Of a stretch of DNA of 64,000 nucleotides, positions 26,247 through 33,636 are shown piece by piece (the first letter of the stretch is position 1; each line of letters begins with the position of its first letter). Below the pieces are notes generated by a model. It was not told the origin of the DNA. It was given only the letters and a program-made list of their open reading frames with translations, and made no database searches. Both the position numbers and the translations under genes were made by a program. The DNA lies in NCBI RefSeq assembly GCF_021290925.1, contig NZ_JAJSLX010000002.1, forward strand, positions 1,360,235 through 1,424,234, written 5' to 3'. The DNA is from Sessilibacter corallicola. GTDB taxonomy: Bacteria; Pseudomonadota; Gammaproteobacteria; Pseudomonadales; Cellvibrionaceae.

Positions 26247-27107
26247 ATGGCAGCTTATTACAACGAAATCGATCCATTTGCCGCTCAGTGGTTACGCGAA
26301 TTAATTAAAGAAAATTTAATCGCACCAGGCGAAGTTGACGAGCGAGACATTAAGGATGTTTCGCCTGATGATTTAAAAGAATTCACCCAGTGTCATTTTT
26401 TTGCAGGTATTGGAGTTTGGTCATATGTATTGCGAAACGCAGGTTGGGCAGACGATCGACATGTTTGGACAGGATCATGCCCATGCCAGCCATTCAGTAA
26501 CGCAGGAAAACGAAACGGGTTCGACGACGAGCGACATCTGTATCCAGCCTGGTCAAAACTCATTAACGAGTGCAAGCCTCCAGTCATTTTTGGAGAGCAG
26601 GTTGCGAGCAAAACTACAGAACCGTGGTTCGACGCTGTACAAACTGACCTGGAAGGGATGGGTTACGCCTATGGGTGTGTGCCGTTTCCGGCTGCGAGCG
26701 TCGGTGCTCCGCACATGCGAGACCGAGCGTATTGGATGGCCTACAACAACAGCAAACAACCATCGATGTCCGAGCAAAAACATTCATCGGCGGCAGTGGG
26801 GCACAAATTTAATCGAGGCAGCTCTGTTGTCTGCCTGGCCGACCACCAGAGCAAACGACGCGGAGAAGCGCGGAAAATTAGCGCCAGACCCAAGGAGCGG
26901 ATTGCCAATGGTGGCTCAACAAGTTTCTGGGATGACTGCGAGTGGATTTTTTGCAGAGACGGAAAATATCGGCCAATTGAACCCGGCACATTCCCGCTGG
27001 CTCATAGGCCTGCCAACAGAGTGGGACGATTGCGCGGTTATGGTAACGCTATCGTCGCACCGCAAGCGCAAGCGTTCATTGAAGTAGCTATGGAGGCTCT
27101 TAAGTGA
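26247..27107 (+). CDS. DNA (cytosine-5) methyltransferase, compact phage type
   Basis: 286 aa. Motif I FAGIG (52-56), motif IV PCQPFS with catalytic Cys80, GEQV (116-119) in place of the usual ENV, and [11 protein letters not shown] corresponding to the QRRxR region are all visible; [14 protein letters not shown] near the C-terminus is the motif X-like segment. The enzyme should methylate cytosine in a short target, probably protecting phage DNA from host restriction. No cognate nuclease is adjacent. Unusually, 221 codons of another frame are open inside it (see 26425-27087). Confidence 0.88.
   Translation: MAAYYNEIDPFAAQWLRELIKENLIAPGEVDERDIKDVSPDDLKEFTQCHFFAGIGVWSYVLRNAGWADDRHVWTGSCPCQPFSNAGKRNGFDDERHLYPAWSKLINECKPPVIFGEQVASKTTEPWFDAVQTDLEGMGYAYGCVPFPAASVGAPHMRDRAYWMAYNNSKQPSMSEQKHSSAAVGHKFNRGSSVVCLADHQSKRRGEARKISARPKERIANGGSTSFWDDCEWIFCRDGKYRPIEPGTFPLAHRPANRVGRLRGYGNAIVAPQAQAFIEVAMEALK
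26425..27087 (+). CDS. Possible overprinted protein within the methyltransferase gene
   Basis: A second frame is open for 229 codons (from TTG 26401). ATG 26425 has GGAG nine bases upstream and gives 220 aa; ATG 26461 is another candidate. The product contains [42 protein letters not shown] and [18 protein letters not shown]. This WPTP/LNPxxSRWLMGxPxxWD layout recalls phage proteins I remember as separately annotated next to or inside cytosine methyltransferase genes. In this AT-leaning genome so long an open frame is not expected by chance. It may be truly coding or a by-product of the codon pattern of Dcm genes. Confidence 0.5.
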   Translation: MYCETQVGQTIDMFGQDHAHASHSVTQENETGSTTSDICIQPGQNSLTSASLQSFLESRLRAKLQNRGSTLYKLTWKGWVTPMGVCRFRLRASVLRTCETERIGWPTTTANNHRCPSKNIHRRQWGTNLIEAALLSAWPTTRANDAEKRGKLAPDPRSGLPMVAQQVSGMTASGFFAETENIGQLNPAHSRWLIGLPTEWDDCAVMVTLSSHRKRKRSLK

Positions 27108-27295
27108 AACCAAAACTATTTTTCTTAATCCTCAGCTTGCTAATTTGGGTTGTCGTTATTTCTATTGCTGCCAATGTTTCCATTGCATTAGATCCGCGCA
27201 ATTTAATACCAATTGGATTTTCTAGTGCTGGAATCACATTAGGACTAATAGCCGTTTATTGGCGCCTAATCGAGAAAACTATCAATGGAAAATAG
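27104..27295 (+). CDS. 63-aa membrane protein, two spans
   Basis: GTG 27104 overlaps the methyltransferase stop (GTGA), with GGAGG upstream. Two hydrophobic segments (about 5-27 and 35-55), a short loop between them. Function unknown; position among early genes suggests an accessory or superinfection role. Confidence 0.65.
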   Translation: MKPKLFFLILSLLIWVVVISIAANVSIALDPRNLIPIGFSSAGITLGLIAVYWRLIEKTINGK

Positions 27296-27587
27296 ATTGC
27301 CCCAGGAAAGCGAGACCACAGTGAAGCTCTGGCGCGTTGAGCCGGTAATGGAAACCATTTCTTTGGTTGAAGTTAGCGACAATACTAAATGCAATACACC
27401 CACCTTAGAGGCGGGAGGAGTTATTGTGCGCTACTTCAAGACAAAGTTAGAGGCTGTCGACCATTTAATTCAATATCTAGAATCTGAGCTGAGCCGATTG
27501 AAATGGGTTCTGGATTCACACAAAAAATTAAAATTGCAAATATCCCAGGAGGGGAACAGTGAAAAAATGGATTGCAAGAAAGCGTAG
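27285..27587 (+). CDS. Hypothetical protein, 100 aa
   Basis: Overlaps its neighbours by 11 and 29 bp in the early-right operon. Soluble, mixed composition with LEAVDHLIQYLESELSRLKW, a probable helix. No family recognised. Confidence 0.6.
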   Translation: MENRLPQESETTVKLWRVEPVMETISLVEVSDNTKCNTPTLEAGGVIVRYFKTKLEAVDHLIQYLESELSRLKWVLDSHKKLKLQISQEGNSEKMDCKKA

Positions 27588-27780
27588 GGTTTTGCTAGCC
27601 CTAATCTGGAAGTGCAAGAAGCTGTCAGATTGGAACAAGTTTACCACAAAAGGGAAAATTATATTGTTTATCCCAATTGTATTTTTGTTGTTATTTTGGG
27701 GTTCAATTTATTATATCGGAATATTTCTTAATAAATACGGACCTAAAATTAAGTCGTATTTTTTTAAGGGCGCAAAGTGA
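27559..27780 (+). CDS. 73-aa basic membrane protein
   Basis: GTG 27559 with GGAGGGG upstream. Basic N-terminus (KKWIARKRR), one hydrophobic span (IILFIPIVFLLLFWGSIYYI) and a basic tail. Overlaps the preceding gene by 29 bp. Confidence 0.6.
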   Translation: MKKWIARKRRVLLALIWKCKKLSDWNKFTTKGKIILFIPIVFLLLFWGSIYYIGIFLNKYGPKIKSYFFKGAK

Positions 27781-27899
27781 TCCTATTTTTCATACTACTA
27801 AATTTCGCCATCCAGTTACCCAGCGTTCAAAACGAAATTAGTAAGAAATTCAAATTCTATGTTCCGGTGAGCTCGCCCTACATAGACGAATACGGTTAG
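27777..27899 (+). CDS. 40-aa peptide with hydrophobic N-terminus
   Basis: GTG 27777 overlaps the previous TGA (GTGA), the same coupling as upstream genes. Begins MILFFILLNFAIQ and ends with a polar tail. Short and without homologue known to me; kept because of the coupled start. Confidence 0.35.
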   Translation: MILFFILLNFAIQLPSVQNEISKKFKFYVPVSSPYIDEYG

Positions 27900-27954
27900 C
27901 TAGGGTAACGGTAACGCGAAATAGTATTCTAGAGATTAAAAATTGGAACTCGTG

Positions 27955-27980
27955 AATCCCTCGGCGAGCGTCGAGGGATT
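27955..27980 (+). terminator. Intergenic 9-bp hairpin
   Basis: AATCCCTCG / CGAGGGATT with an 8-nt loop, 14 bp before the next ATG. No T-run. It resembles the hairpins placed before genes elsewhere in the prophage and may be an attenuator. Confidence 0.45.
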
Positions 27981-27993
27981 TAGGAAATAATTA

Positions 27994-28191
27994 ATGACCA
28001 CCTTTATAGTATTAAAAATAATTTTGATCGCTCTAATGGCACTACTTGCGATAATATTTTTTTGCTTGGCATTTAAAAAAGATCTTCGGGTGGGGTTTTC
28101 GAAAATGAAAGTGACACCACTTGGTCGAGCTTTAATATTTTTAAACTCAGTATTTTTATTAACGTTTTTGGTATGGATTTGGGGAGTTTAG
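27994..28191 (+). CDS. 65-aa membrane protein, two spans
   Basis: Two hydrophobic segments (about 4-28 and 45-63) separated by a basic loop (KKDLRVGFSKMK). Follows the hairpin at 27955. Function unknown. Confidence 0.6.
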   Translation: MTTFIVLKIILIALMALLAIIFFCLAFKKDLRVGFSKMKVTPLGRALIFLNSVFLLTFLVWIWGV

Positions 28192-28193
28192 CA

Positions 28194-28478
28194 ATGAAGA
28201 TACAGGAAAAGCGCAAGGCTGGTGAAATCTTAGGTCGCGGTGGTATTGCGCAACGCATTATTCAGATAGCGAATGAGATTAGTTCGGGCACCTATAAGGG
28301 GGCGATCATTGGTGCTGGCCGCATTGCTGAACTTGTTGATAGCGCGTCATACGATAAATATTGGGCAGAAAAATCTAAGCTTGGCCGTCAATTGGAAAAG
28401 GATGTTTTGTCTGGGTTGATAGAGGGTGATGTATCTCGTGATACGGCTATTAGCCGTGTTAGGCCGACAGAAATATAA
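28194..28478 (+). CDS. Hypothetical protein, 94 aa
   Basis: Start ATG 28194, with GGGGAG upstream, preferred over an in-frame start at 28173 that overlaps the preceding gene. Basic helical protein (KIQEKRKAGEILGRGGIAQRIIQIANEI) with a helix-turn-helix-like look, not conclusive. Confidence 0.65.
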   Translation: MKIQEKRKAGEILGRGGIAQRIIQIANEISSGTYKGAIIGAGRIAELVDSASYDKYWAEKSKLGRQLEKDVLSGLIEGDVSRDTAISRVRPTEI

Positions 28479-28493
28479 CCCAGGATTAAACCA

Positions 28494-28670
28494 ATGACAC
28501 CTTTAGACGCAATGAGCGATATAGCAACAGATATTATTACATGTCCTAAATCTGAATGCATGAGCGAATTAGTAAGAATAACTGGGTTCGAGTATGACGA
28601 TGAAACCCAGGTTACTACGTGGCACATGCGGTGTGAAGATTGTGGTCATAAATTTGAAGATTGGGAATAA
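28494..28670 (+). CDS. 58-aa zinc-ribbon microprotein
   Basis: ATG 28494 to TAA 28670. Two cysteine pairs, CPKSEC (17-22) and CEDCGHKF (47-54), separated by a beta-rich stretch, as in single zinc ribbons. Lies four bases before the next gene. Role unknown. Confidence 0.65.
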   Translation: MTPLDAMSDIATDIITCPKSECMSELVRITGFEYDDETQVTTWHMRCEDCGHKFEDWE

Positions 28671-28674
28671 GTCG

Positions 28675-29100
28675 ATGAGCAAAGCAAACGAATTTAAAAA
28701 GTGGTTTTCTGAGCGAATGGGTCACAGCGACCCATTAAAGCTTGCCAAAGAAGCTATTGAAGAGTTGGAGTGTGAATTAAAAATCCTAAAAAGTTGCTCA
28801 GGAAAATTGGCCTTTTCTCTTCAGCGAATTGGAGGAACCTACGATATTGCTGATGATATGCGTAAAGAGATGAACAATGCGATAGACGATTTCCTGGAAA
28901 TACAGGGTGACTCGGATATTGTAATTGATAGTCTTGAGCGCGACGCGAAGCGCTATAGATTTTTACGACAAGCCGATGTTCACTCTATCAATAACGGCGG
29001 AATCTTCGCAGGAAAAACACCAGATAACGTAGTTCTAAATGGCGTCGATTTAGATGATGCAATTGATGCGGCTATGGGCGAGAGCAAAGATGAAAAATAA
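28675..29100 (+). CDS. Hypothetical protein, 141 aa
   Basis: Start ATG 28675; the longer in-frame reading from 28594 overlaps the zinc-ribbon gene. Helical, acidic; LKLAKEAIEELECELKIL near residue 20 and a C-terminal segment with ERDAKRYRFLRQADVHSI, a motif common in small phage proteins of unknown function. Confidence 0.7.
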   Translation: MSKANEFKKWFSERMGHSDPLKLAKEAIEELECELKILKSCSGKLAFSLQRIGGTYDIADDMRKEMNNAIDDFLEIQGDSDIVIDSLERDAKRYRFLRQADVHSINNGGIFAGKTPDNVVLNGVDLDDAIDAAMGESKDEK

Positions 29101-29497
29101 AGAAAAGCTGGAGCGGCTAGAAAAGGCCAATGAGTTTATAGAAGTAGTTTCTGGATGTGGGCGACGGTTTTTTTATAACAATGGCGTAATTGCAAAATTT
29201 GTTCTGTCTGAGCATGGGCGAGTATTTCTTGTTGATGAGTGGACGCAAAAGAAAGTTTATACCCATATCGATAACCAAGAATGGAAAAATTTTTCGGGAG
29301 GAGGGACGCTCAAAGGATTAATTATAGCTCTTCGCGAATTTATTATGCATGGACAGAGATTGTCCGCTTGGAGATTTCGGCCTGTACTTCCGAACGGCTT
29401 TGAAAACCCTTGGGGTTATGGCAATGACATCCTGATAGTGCATGACGCAGCTATTAGGATTGGAGTGGCTAAAAAAATTGATGCTTGTGCACGGTAA
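29090..29497 (+). CDS. Hypothetical protein, 135 aa
   Basis: Start ATG 29090 with GAGAG upstream, overlapping the previous gene by 11 bp. Contains VSGCGRRFFYNNGVIAKFVL, FLVDEWTQKKVYTH and NFSGGGTLKGLI; a beta-rich N-terminal domain. No family known to me. Confidence 0.65.
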   Translation: MKNKEKLERLEKANEFIEVVSGCGRRFFYNNGVIAKFVLSEHGRVFLVDEWTQKKVYTHIDNQEWKNFSGGGTLKGLIIALREFIMHGQRLSAWRFRPVLPNGFENPWGYGNDILIVHDAAIRIGVAKKIDACAR

Positions 29498-29513
29498 TTA
29501 TTGGAGAGTCATC

Positions 29514-29825
29514 TTGTTTAGAATTTCTTACAATTTAGCCTTACCCTCAGAATTTCAGTTAATGCTTGATATTGGCGTATACAGAAAAATTTCAAAAAAA
29601 CGCGCAAAGAAATTGCATAAGCGTGGCGAAAGCATTGTTTTTGACGGCTCGACAAATAATTATTATTGGGAACCGTATTGGCATGCTCCAAACCCGTTTA
29701 CAGCCAATGGGCTACCATGGCTAACGGCTCGTGAGGCTTTTGATCTAGCTAAAAGAAAAGCGAAAGAAACTTACTTCAGAAATTTTCAAGATAAAATTAA
29801 CACCGTGTTAATAACGGGAAAATAA
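29514..29825 (+). CDS. Hypothetical protein, about 103 aa
   Basis: TTG 29514 is chosen because GGAGAG lies five bases upstream and it follows the previous stop; an ATG at 29442 would overlap that gene by 56 bp. Basic protein (RKISKKRAKKLHKRGE) with aromatic motif NNYYWEPYWHAPNPF. Unknown function. Confidence 0.55.
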   Translation: MFRISYNLALPSEFQLMLDIGVYRKISKKRAKKLHKRGESIVFDGSTNNYYWEPYWHAPNPFTANGLPWLTAREAFDLAKRKAKETYFRNFQDKINTVLITGK

Positions 29826-29853
29826 TGGCACTCTCATTTAGTTTAGATAATCA

Positions 29854-29900
29854 AGCCCCTTAACTGGGGCTAAGTCGGTGCAAAAGGTTGTAAATTTAAC
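29854..29900 (+). repeat. Hairpin repeat element, copy 1
   Basis: AGCCCC-TTAACT-GGGGCT followed by AAGTCGGTGCA and a conserved tail to about 29900. Similar elements occur at 30124-30170 (39 of 46 positions alike) and 30402-30431 (hairpin plus part of the tail). Each lies before a gene. Confidence 0.65.
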
Positions 29901-29921
29901 TATTAGCCGGAGTTATTGGTA

Positions 29922-30098
29922 ATGATTATTGCGGATGCAGATTTAGACAAGCGAACAATGGGTAAGACTCCCTCAACTAGTAGAAGGCGCTGTGATTGCT
30001 GCGGGAAAAGATCGACTCACGTTGGGCTGGCTAATGGAGTCGCAATGATGAGCGGTTGCGAGTTAACTGTTAGGCGATGGGTTAAAAAGTACATTTAA
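29922..30098 (+). CDS. 58-aa cysteine-containing microprotein
   Basis: ATG 29922 with CGGAG upstream. Contains RRCDCCGKRS, a tight cysteine cluster, and a later single Cys. Basic; may bind zinc or nucleic acid, in the manner of small nin-region proteins. Framed by hairpin repeats. Confidence 0.5.
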   Translation: MIIADADLDKRTMGKTPSTSRRRCDCCGKRSTHVGLANGVAMMSGCELTVRRWVKKYI

Positions 30099-30123
30099 AT
30101 TTTGCACACAATAATCATTAATA

Positions 30124-30170
30124 CGCCCCTTCATTGGGGCTAAGTCGGTGCAGAAGACTGTAAGTTTAAA
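30124..30170 (+). repeat. Hairpin repeat element, copy 2
   Basis: GCCCC-TTCATT-GGGGC with the same AAGTCGGTGCAGAAG tail as copy 1, 22 bp before the next ATG. Confidence 0.65.
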
Positions 30171-30191
30171 TTTAATCAGCAGGAATTAATT

Positions 30192-30377
30192 ATGTTTGAA
30201 TGGGAAATTGAGTGGACAGAAAACCTAACAAATGAAACCTCGTTTGGTTTCTCGATGCACACATCCACTGTTGTTACTGACAACTTTAGCGAAGATGAAG
30301 CTAAAGAAATTCTATTAGAGAGTGAGCCGAACGCAAAAATAAGAAAAATAACACTTCTTGAAAGTCATAATGAATAG
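30192..30377 (+). CDS. Hypothetical acidic protein, 61 aa
   Basis: ATG 30192 with AGGAA upstream. Starts MFEWEIEWTENLTNETS; beta-rich, acidic. Framed by hairpin repeats on both sides. No family recognised. Confidence 0.55.
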   Translation: MFEWEIEWTENLTNETSFGFSMHTSTVVTDNFSEDEAKEILLESEPNAKIRKITLLESHNE

Positions 30378-30401
30378 CCGTTGACTATCTTGCATTTCCT
30401 T

Positions 30402-30431
30402 CAGCCCCTTCATTGGGGCTTTGTCAGTAGA
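30402..30431 (+). repeat. Hairpin repeat element, copy 3
   Basis: CAGCCCC-TTCATT-GGGGCTTTGTCAGTAG: same loop as copy 2 with a diverged tail, upstream of the replication gene. Confidence 0.55.
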
Positions 30432-30511
30432 ACACCCTCCAAATACACCTCAAGGATTTATTCACGCAGGACGCGTACAGACGTATTACCAGATAAATGC
30501 AGGAGATAAGC

Positions 30512-31381
30512 GTGCGCTGGTTTAAACACGACACTGACGCTAGTACTGATGCCAAGCTAAAAAAGGTGAAGCAGCGGTATGGTCTAACAGGATTCGGCTT
30601 GTACTGGTATTGCGTAGAGCAAATCGCCGGCACCGTCGATAAAGACAACATTTCATTTGAACTTGAAGAAGATGCAGAAACCATTGCATACGAATGGCGC
30701 ATCGAAGAATCTCAAGTTCAATCCATTCTTAGTTATTTTTGCGATCTCGGTCTATTTGAGATGGTGAACAATAAAATCACTTGCCTTAAGTTGGCGAAGC
30801 GCCTGGATGATACCAACGCTAAAAACCCTCAAATCAAGGAGCTGATAAAAAAGCTAACCTCACGGAAGACTCAGAATAATACGGAAGAATTACCGAAGGC
30901 TCCTGAAAAAATTGTAGAAACTCAGATGGAATCGGAACCGCTCGGAGAAACTCCGAATAACTCCGAAGAAGTCCGGCCAGATAAGATTAGATTAGATAAG
31001 AATAGATTAGATAATAAAAAACCTATCTCCGGCAAAGCCGTCGATCCTCCAAAAAATTCAGACAAGATTTATGCGTACTGTGGATCGAGAATTAAACTCA
31101 ACCAGAGAGATTACGATAGATTTCTAAAAACCTATCCAAACCTCGATTTGGTTACAGAGCTAAACCAGCTAGATCTTGAGCTTAGGGATGCAACTAACAA
31201 GAGCTGGTACGGAGCGCTAAATGCAAAATTAAACTACCGAAACAAAAAAGCAGGTGACCGCAATGCAGCACGGAACACAAGTTATCAACCAAATCAGCCA
31301 GGGCAATCTACCGACATTTTCGACGACCCAGAATTCAACCGTGAACTCGGAAATGCAATCAGCAATGGAGGCTTTGGCTAA
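30512..31381 (+). CDS. Phage replication initiation protein (O-like)
   Basis: 289 aa beginning VRWFKHDTDASTDAKLKKVK then GLTGFGLYWYCVEQI, the N-terminal winged-helix signature of phage replication proteins of the Lin1244/DUF4373 type. GTG 30512 is preferred: AGGAG lies seven bases before it, inside an in-frame ATG at 30497 that would destroy this arrangement. Residues around 155-170 are a repeat (DKIRLDKNRLDNK) encoded by direct DNA repeats that could be the origin. It overlaps the P-like gene by 119 bp, as O/P loci do. Confidence 0.8.
   Translation: MRWFKHDTDASTDAKLKKVKQRYGLTGFGLYWYCVEQIAGTVDKDNISFELEEDAETIAYEWRIEESQVQSILSYFCDLGLFEMVNNKITCLKLAKRLDDTNAKNPQIKELIKKLTSRKTQNNTEELPKAPEKIVETQMESEPLGETPNNSEEVRPDKIRLDKNRLDNKKPISGKAVDPPKNSDKIYAYCGSRIKLNQRDYDRFLKTYPNLDLVTELNQLDLELRDATNKSWYGALNAKLNYRNKKAGDRNAARNTSYQPNQPGQSTDIFDDPEFNRELGNAISNGGFG
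30988..31016. repeat. Direct repeats within the replication gene (possible origin iterons)
   Basis: TAGATTAGATAAGA (30988-31001) and TAGATTAGATAATA (31003-31016) repeat at 15-bp spacing, with a further AGATAAG at 30979. AT-rich and internal to the O-like gene, as in lambda. Confidence 0.4.
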
Positions 31382-31943
31382 CGAGTATCTTGCAAAACTA
31401 AAATCGATTTATCCGTCAGGATACTCTCAATTGCGAGATGAGAGCCGTCTTGCTGGCTACAAAAAAGAATTTATTCTTGCTGTGGTGCAAAACAAGATTA
31501 CCACTCGGGAAATGTTGGATATCGGAATTGCGCGTGCTCGTGAAGACTCAAAGAAAAATCCGTTCATGCCACCTCCGCACAAGTTTGCAGATTGGTGCAG
31601 AACTCAACCAGAAGATATTGGATTGCCGTCATCACTGAAAGCGTATCGAATTGCCAGCACTGAAAGCGGCAAACGGGCTGATATTCGAGAGTGGAGCAAT
31701 CCAGTTATTTACGTAACGGCTAGAGAGGTTGGTTTTTTTGATTTGGCTAACGAGCAAGAATCGAAAATATTCAAATACTTTCAAGAGGTATACGCCGATA
31801 ATTGCAAAAAAGCTCTCCAAGGTTACGAGTTTGAGATTCCCAAGACACAGCGCGTCGAGCACAAACCTATAACCACGGCTCAGCGAAATAAAGAGTTGGC
31901 GCTCAGCGAGCTGGATTCTATTCGTGATCTACTTGAGAAATAA
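31263..31943 (+). CDS. Replication protein P-like (helicase loader)
   Basis: 226 aa. YKKEFILAVVQNKITTREMLDIGIARAREDSKKNPFMPPPHKFADWC (in parts, residues 70-115) matches the C-terminal pattern of P-like helicase-loading proteins. Follows the O-like gene with a long overlap; start ATG 31263 has AGGTGA upstream, though ATG 31353 is possible. It should recruit the host DnaB helicase to the phage origin. Confidence 0.72.
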   Translation: MQHGTQVINQISQGNLPTFSTTQNSTVNSEMQSAMEALANEYLAKLKSIYPSGYSQLRDESRLAGYKKEFILAVVQNKITTREMLDIGIARAREDSKKNPFMPPPHKFADWCRTQPEDIGLPSSLKAYRIASTESGKRADIREWSNPVIYVTAREVGFFDLANEQESKIFKYFQEVYADNCKKALQGYEFEIPKTQRVEHKPITTAQRNKELALSELDSIRDLLEK

Positions 31944-31945
31944 TT

Positions 31946-32116
31946 ATGGATGATCACTTCGAAGATAAATTCAGAGAAATATTTGTTGATGGTGATTTCG
32001 AATCAAACCCTAAAGATAACAAGCCTCCATTAACCGTTGTGGAGCAGGCATTAGGTGAAAGCATGTTAGACGGTCCATTTATTGAAGAGCTGAAAGGGAA
32101 GAGTGATGAGAATTAG
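31946..32116 (+). CDS. 56-aa acidic microprotein
   Basis: ATG 31946, two bases after the P-like stop, to TAG 32116. Very acidic (DDHFEDKFREIFVDGDFESN). Tight spacing supports translation. Unknown function. Confidence 0.55.
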   Translation: MDDHFEDKFREIFVDGDFESNPKDNKPPLTVVEQALGESMLDGPFIEELKGKSDEN

Positions 32117-32159
32117 TACAAAAGAAATCATACCTTATTAGCTGCTGGAGATTAATTCG

Positions 32160-32384
32160 ATGAGTTTAGGCGAAAAAGTTAAGCGTGATATTGAGCTTCA
32201 TCCGCTAGATAGAGATCCTGCCGTCTTGGTCGAAACATTTGAACGAATGAAAGATTTAGAAAAAATGCTTACCCGAGCTGCTGATGAATTGCAATCTTGG
32301 TGGAATGATCAGGGAGATTACGGCACGGAAGGCTATGACGTTTGGATGCCAGAGATGAGAAGGTTGATACGGGGTGATGTCTAG
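32160..32384 (+). CDS. Hypothetical protein, 74 aa
   Basis: ATG 32160 with GGAG upstream. Helical, contains LQSWWNDQGDYGTEGYDVWM. No family recognised. Confidence 0.6.
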   Translation: MSLGEKVKRDIELHPLDRDPAVLVETFERMKDLEKMLTRAADELQSWWNDQGDYGTEGYDVWMPEMRRLIRGDV

Positions 32385-32416
32385 TCATTTAACCATCTGG
32401 AGATTAGAGGGGAATG

Positions 32417-32863
32417 ATGAAAGAAAGCAAAAGTAACGAGTGGTCTTTACCGGAAGGGATCAATTTTGACGATACTCTAATGATGCAGGGAATTAGAGAT
32501 CTTGCGTGGCCTGTGCCAAGTAAAATGATGTTTGGTGACACTTTAATGGAGCGTGAGCTCGCTATGGATCGTAGTTTTTTTAATTATCATGCCTATGGTA
32601 TTCGTTATCAATTGTTCGATTCGGAAGTGGATGCTAGCCGATCATGGTCACCTGCAAATAAGACAAAAGCTGAAATTCCTACATTATTTTTAAAGCCGCT
32701 GGTTAAAAAAATAAGGGAATCCTCCGATGTTGATGAGAGCTGCCCATATTATTTTAGTCAGGCTAAGGCTGGGTGCTTGATTTTTGAGGCTCAGTACAGA
32801 GAAGTGATTAGATCAATTGAATCGCTTAATTTTGAGCTTTACCCTTATGCGCAAGGTTGGTGA
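32417..32863 (+). CDS. Hypothetical protein, 148 aa
   Basis: Start ATG 32417 chosen for spacing to AGAGGGG; another ATG is three bases upstream. Contains FDDTLMMQGIRDLAWPVPSK and SCPYYFSQAKAGCLIFEAQYREV. Soluble; no family known to me. Confidence 0.65.
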   Translation: MKESKSNEWSLPEGINFDDTLMMQGIRDLAWPVPSKMMFGDTLMERELAMDRSFFNYHAYGIRYQLFDSEVDASRSWSPANKTKAEIPTLFLKPLVKKIRESSDVDESCPYYFSQAKAGCLIFEAQYREVIRSIESLNFELYPYAQGW

Positions 32864-32869
32864 CCAGAA

Positions 32870-33184
32870 ATGAACATTGAAGAGCTTGAAGAATTTAAGT
32901 CTGTAGTATGTGAGCTTTTAAAAGAATCTAAAAAGTTTAAAAAATTATCTGAAAAATCCAGTAACCCTGAATTGTCGCCAAAGCAGTCTGAAAAGGCACG
33001 CACCGATACAAATTGGCAGGCAATGCACGTAAAAAAACTCAAATATAAGGCGCACGCCTTGGCTGTTGATGTAGGAATTGCAGATGTTCGGGAGCCGGTA
33101 GAATATGAAACTGTAATATTTAACCCTAGTAGTTTTCATGCATACGAATACACGCCAGATAAGCCGAAGTGCCTAAAAGGTTAA
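32870..33184 (+). CDS. Hypothetical protein, 104 aa
   Basis: Lys/Glu-rich N-terminal helix (LLKESKKFKKLSEKSSNPELSPKQSEKART), probable coiled coil. Lies between the replication and nin-like genes. Unknown function. Confidence 0.6.
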   Translation: MNIEELEEFKSVVCELLKESKKFKKLSEKSSNPELSPKQSEKARTDTNWQAMHVKKLKYKAHALAVDVGIADVREPVEYETVIFNPSSFHAYEYTPDKPKCLKG

Positions 33185-33198
33185 AGCGGTTTTAGATA

Positions 33199-33636
33199 AT
33201 GCTAACAGTAAATAGTGACCAATCCTTAGATAAAGCGCTGGCCGAAATCAAAGAAACTTTCGGTCTAAAGCGATACTTAGAGATTGAAATTAAAGTCGGC
33301 GGCAAGCGTGGTCTTTCTCAAAACGCCCTTAGTCACGTTTGGTATTCGGAAATTGAAAAAGCTTTTCACTTACAAGTTGGAGAAGCCAAACGCTATTGCA
33401 AATATCATTTTGGCGTACCGATGCTAAGAGTTGAGGATTCCGAATTTAACGATGCCCTGGAGCTATTAAAGCAAGGTCGTTACACCTACGAGCAAAAACT
33501 GAAAATGATGGATGTGTTACCGGTTACCAGTCGAATGAGCAAAGACCAGATGAAGCGCTATCTCACAGCGATGCAAGTTCATTTTGCTCAACAGGGTTTG
33601 GTGTTGGAAGGCAGGGGCGAGTTTGTAGATGGCTAA
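33199..33636 (+). CDS. NinB-like recombination protein
   Basis: 145 aa. KRGLSQNALSHVWYSEIEKAF (residues 34-54) and the C-terminal SKDQMKRYLTAMQVHFAQQG resemble the NinB/YbcN family that binds single-stranded DNA and helps phage recombination. Overlaps the NinG-like gene by 8 bp, the usual order. Confidence 0.78.
   Translation: MLTVNSDQSLDKALAEIKETFGLKRYLEIEIKVGGKRGLSQNALSHVWYSEIEKAFHLQVGEAKRYCKYHFGVPMLRVEDSEFNDALELLKQGRYTYEQKLKMMDVLPVTSRMSKDQMKRYLTAMQVHFAQQGLVLEGRGEFVDG

Noticed and set aside
29826-29864. 12-codon leader peptide before hairpin copy 1
   Set aside because: No equivalent before the other hairpin copies, no clear ribosome site.
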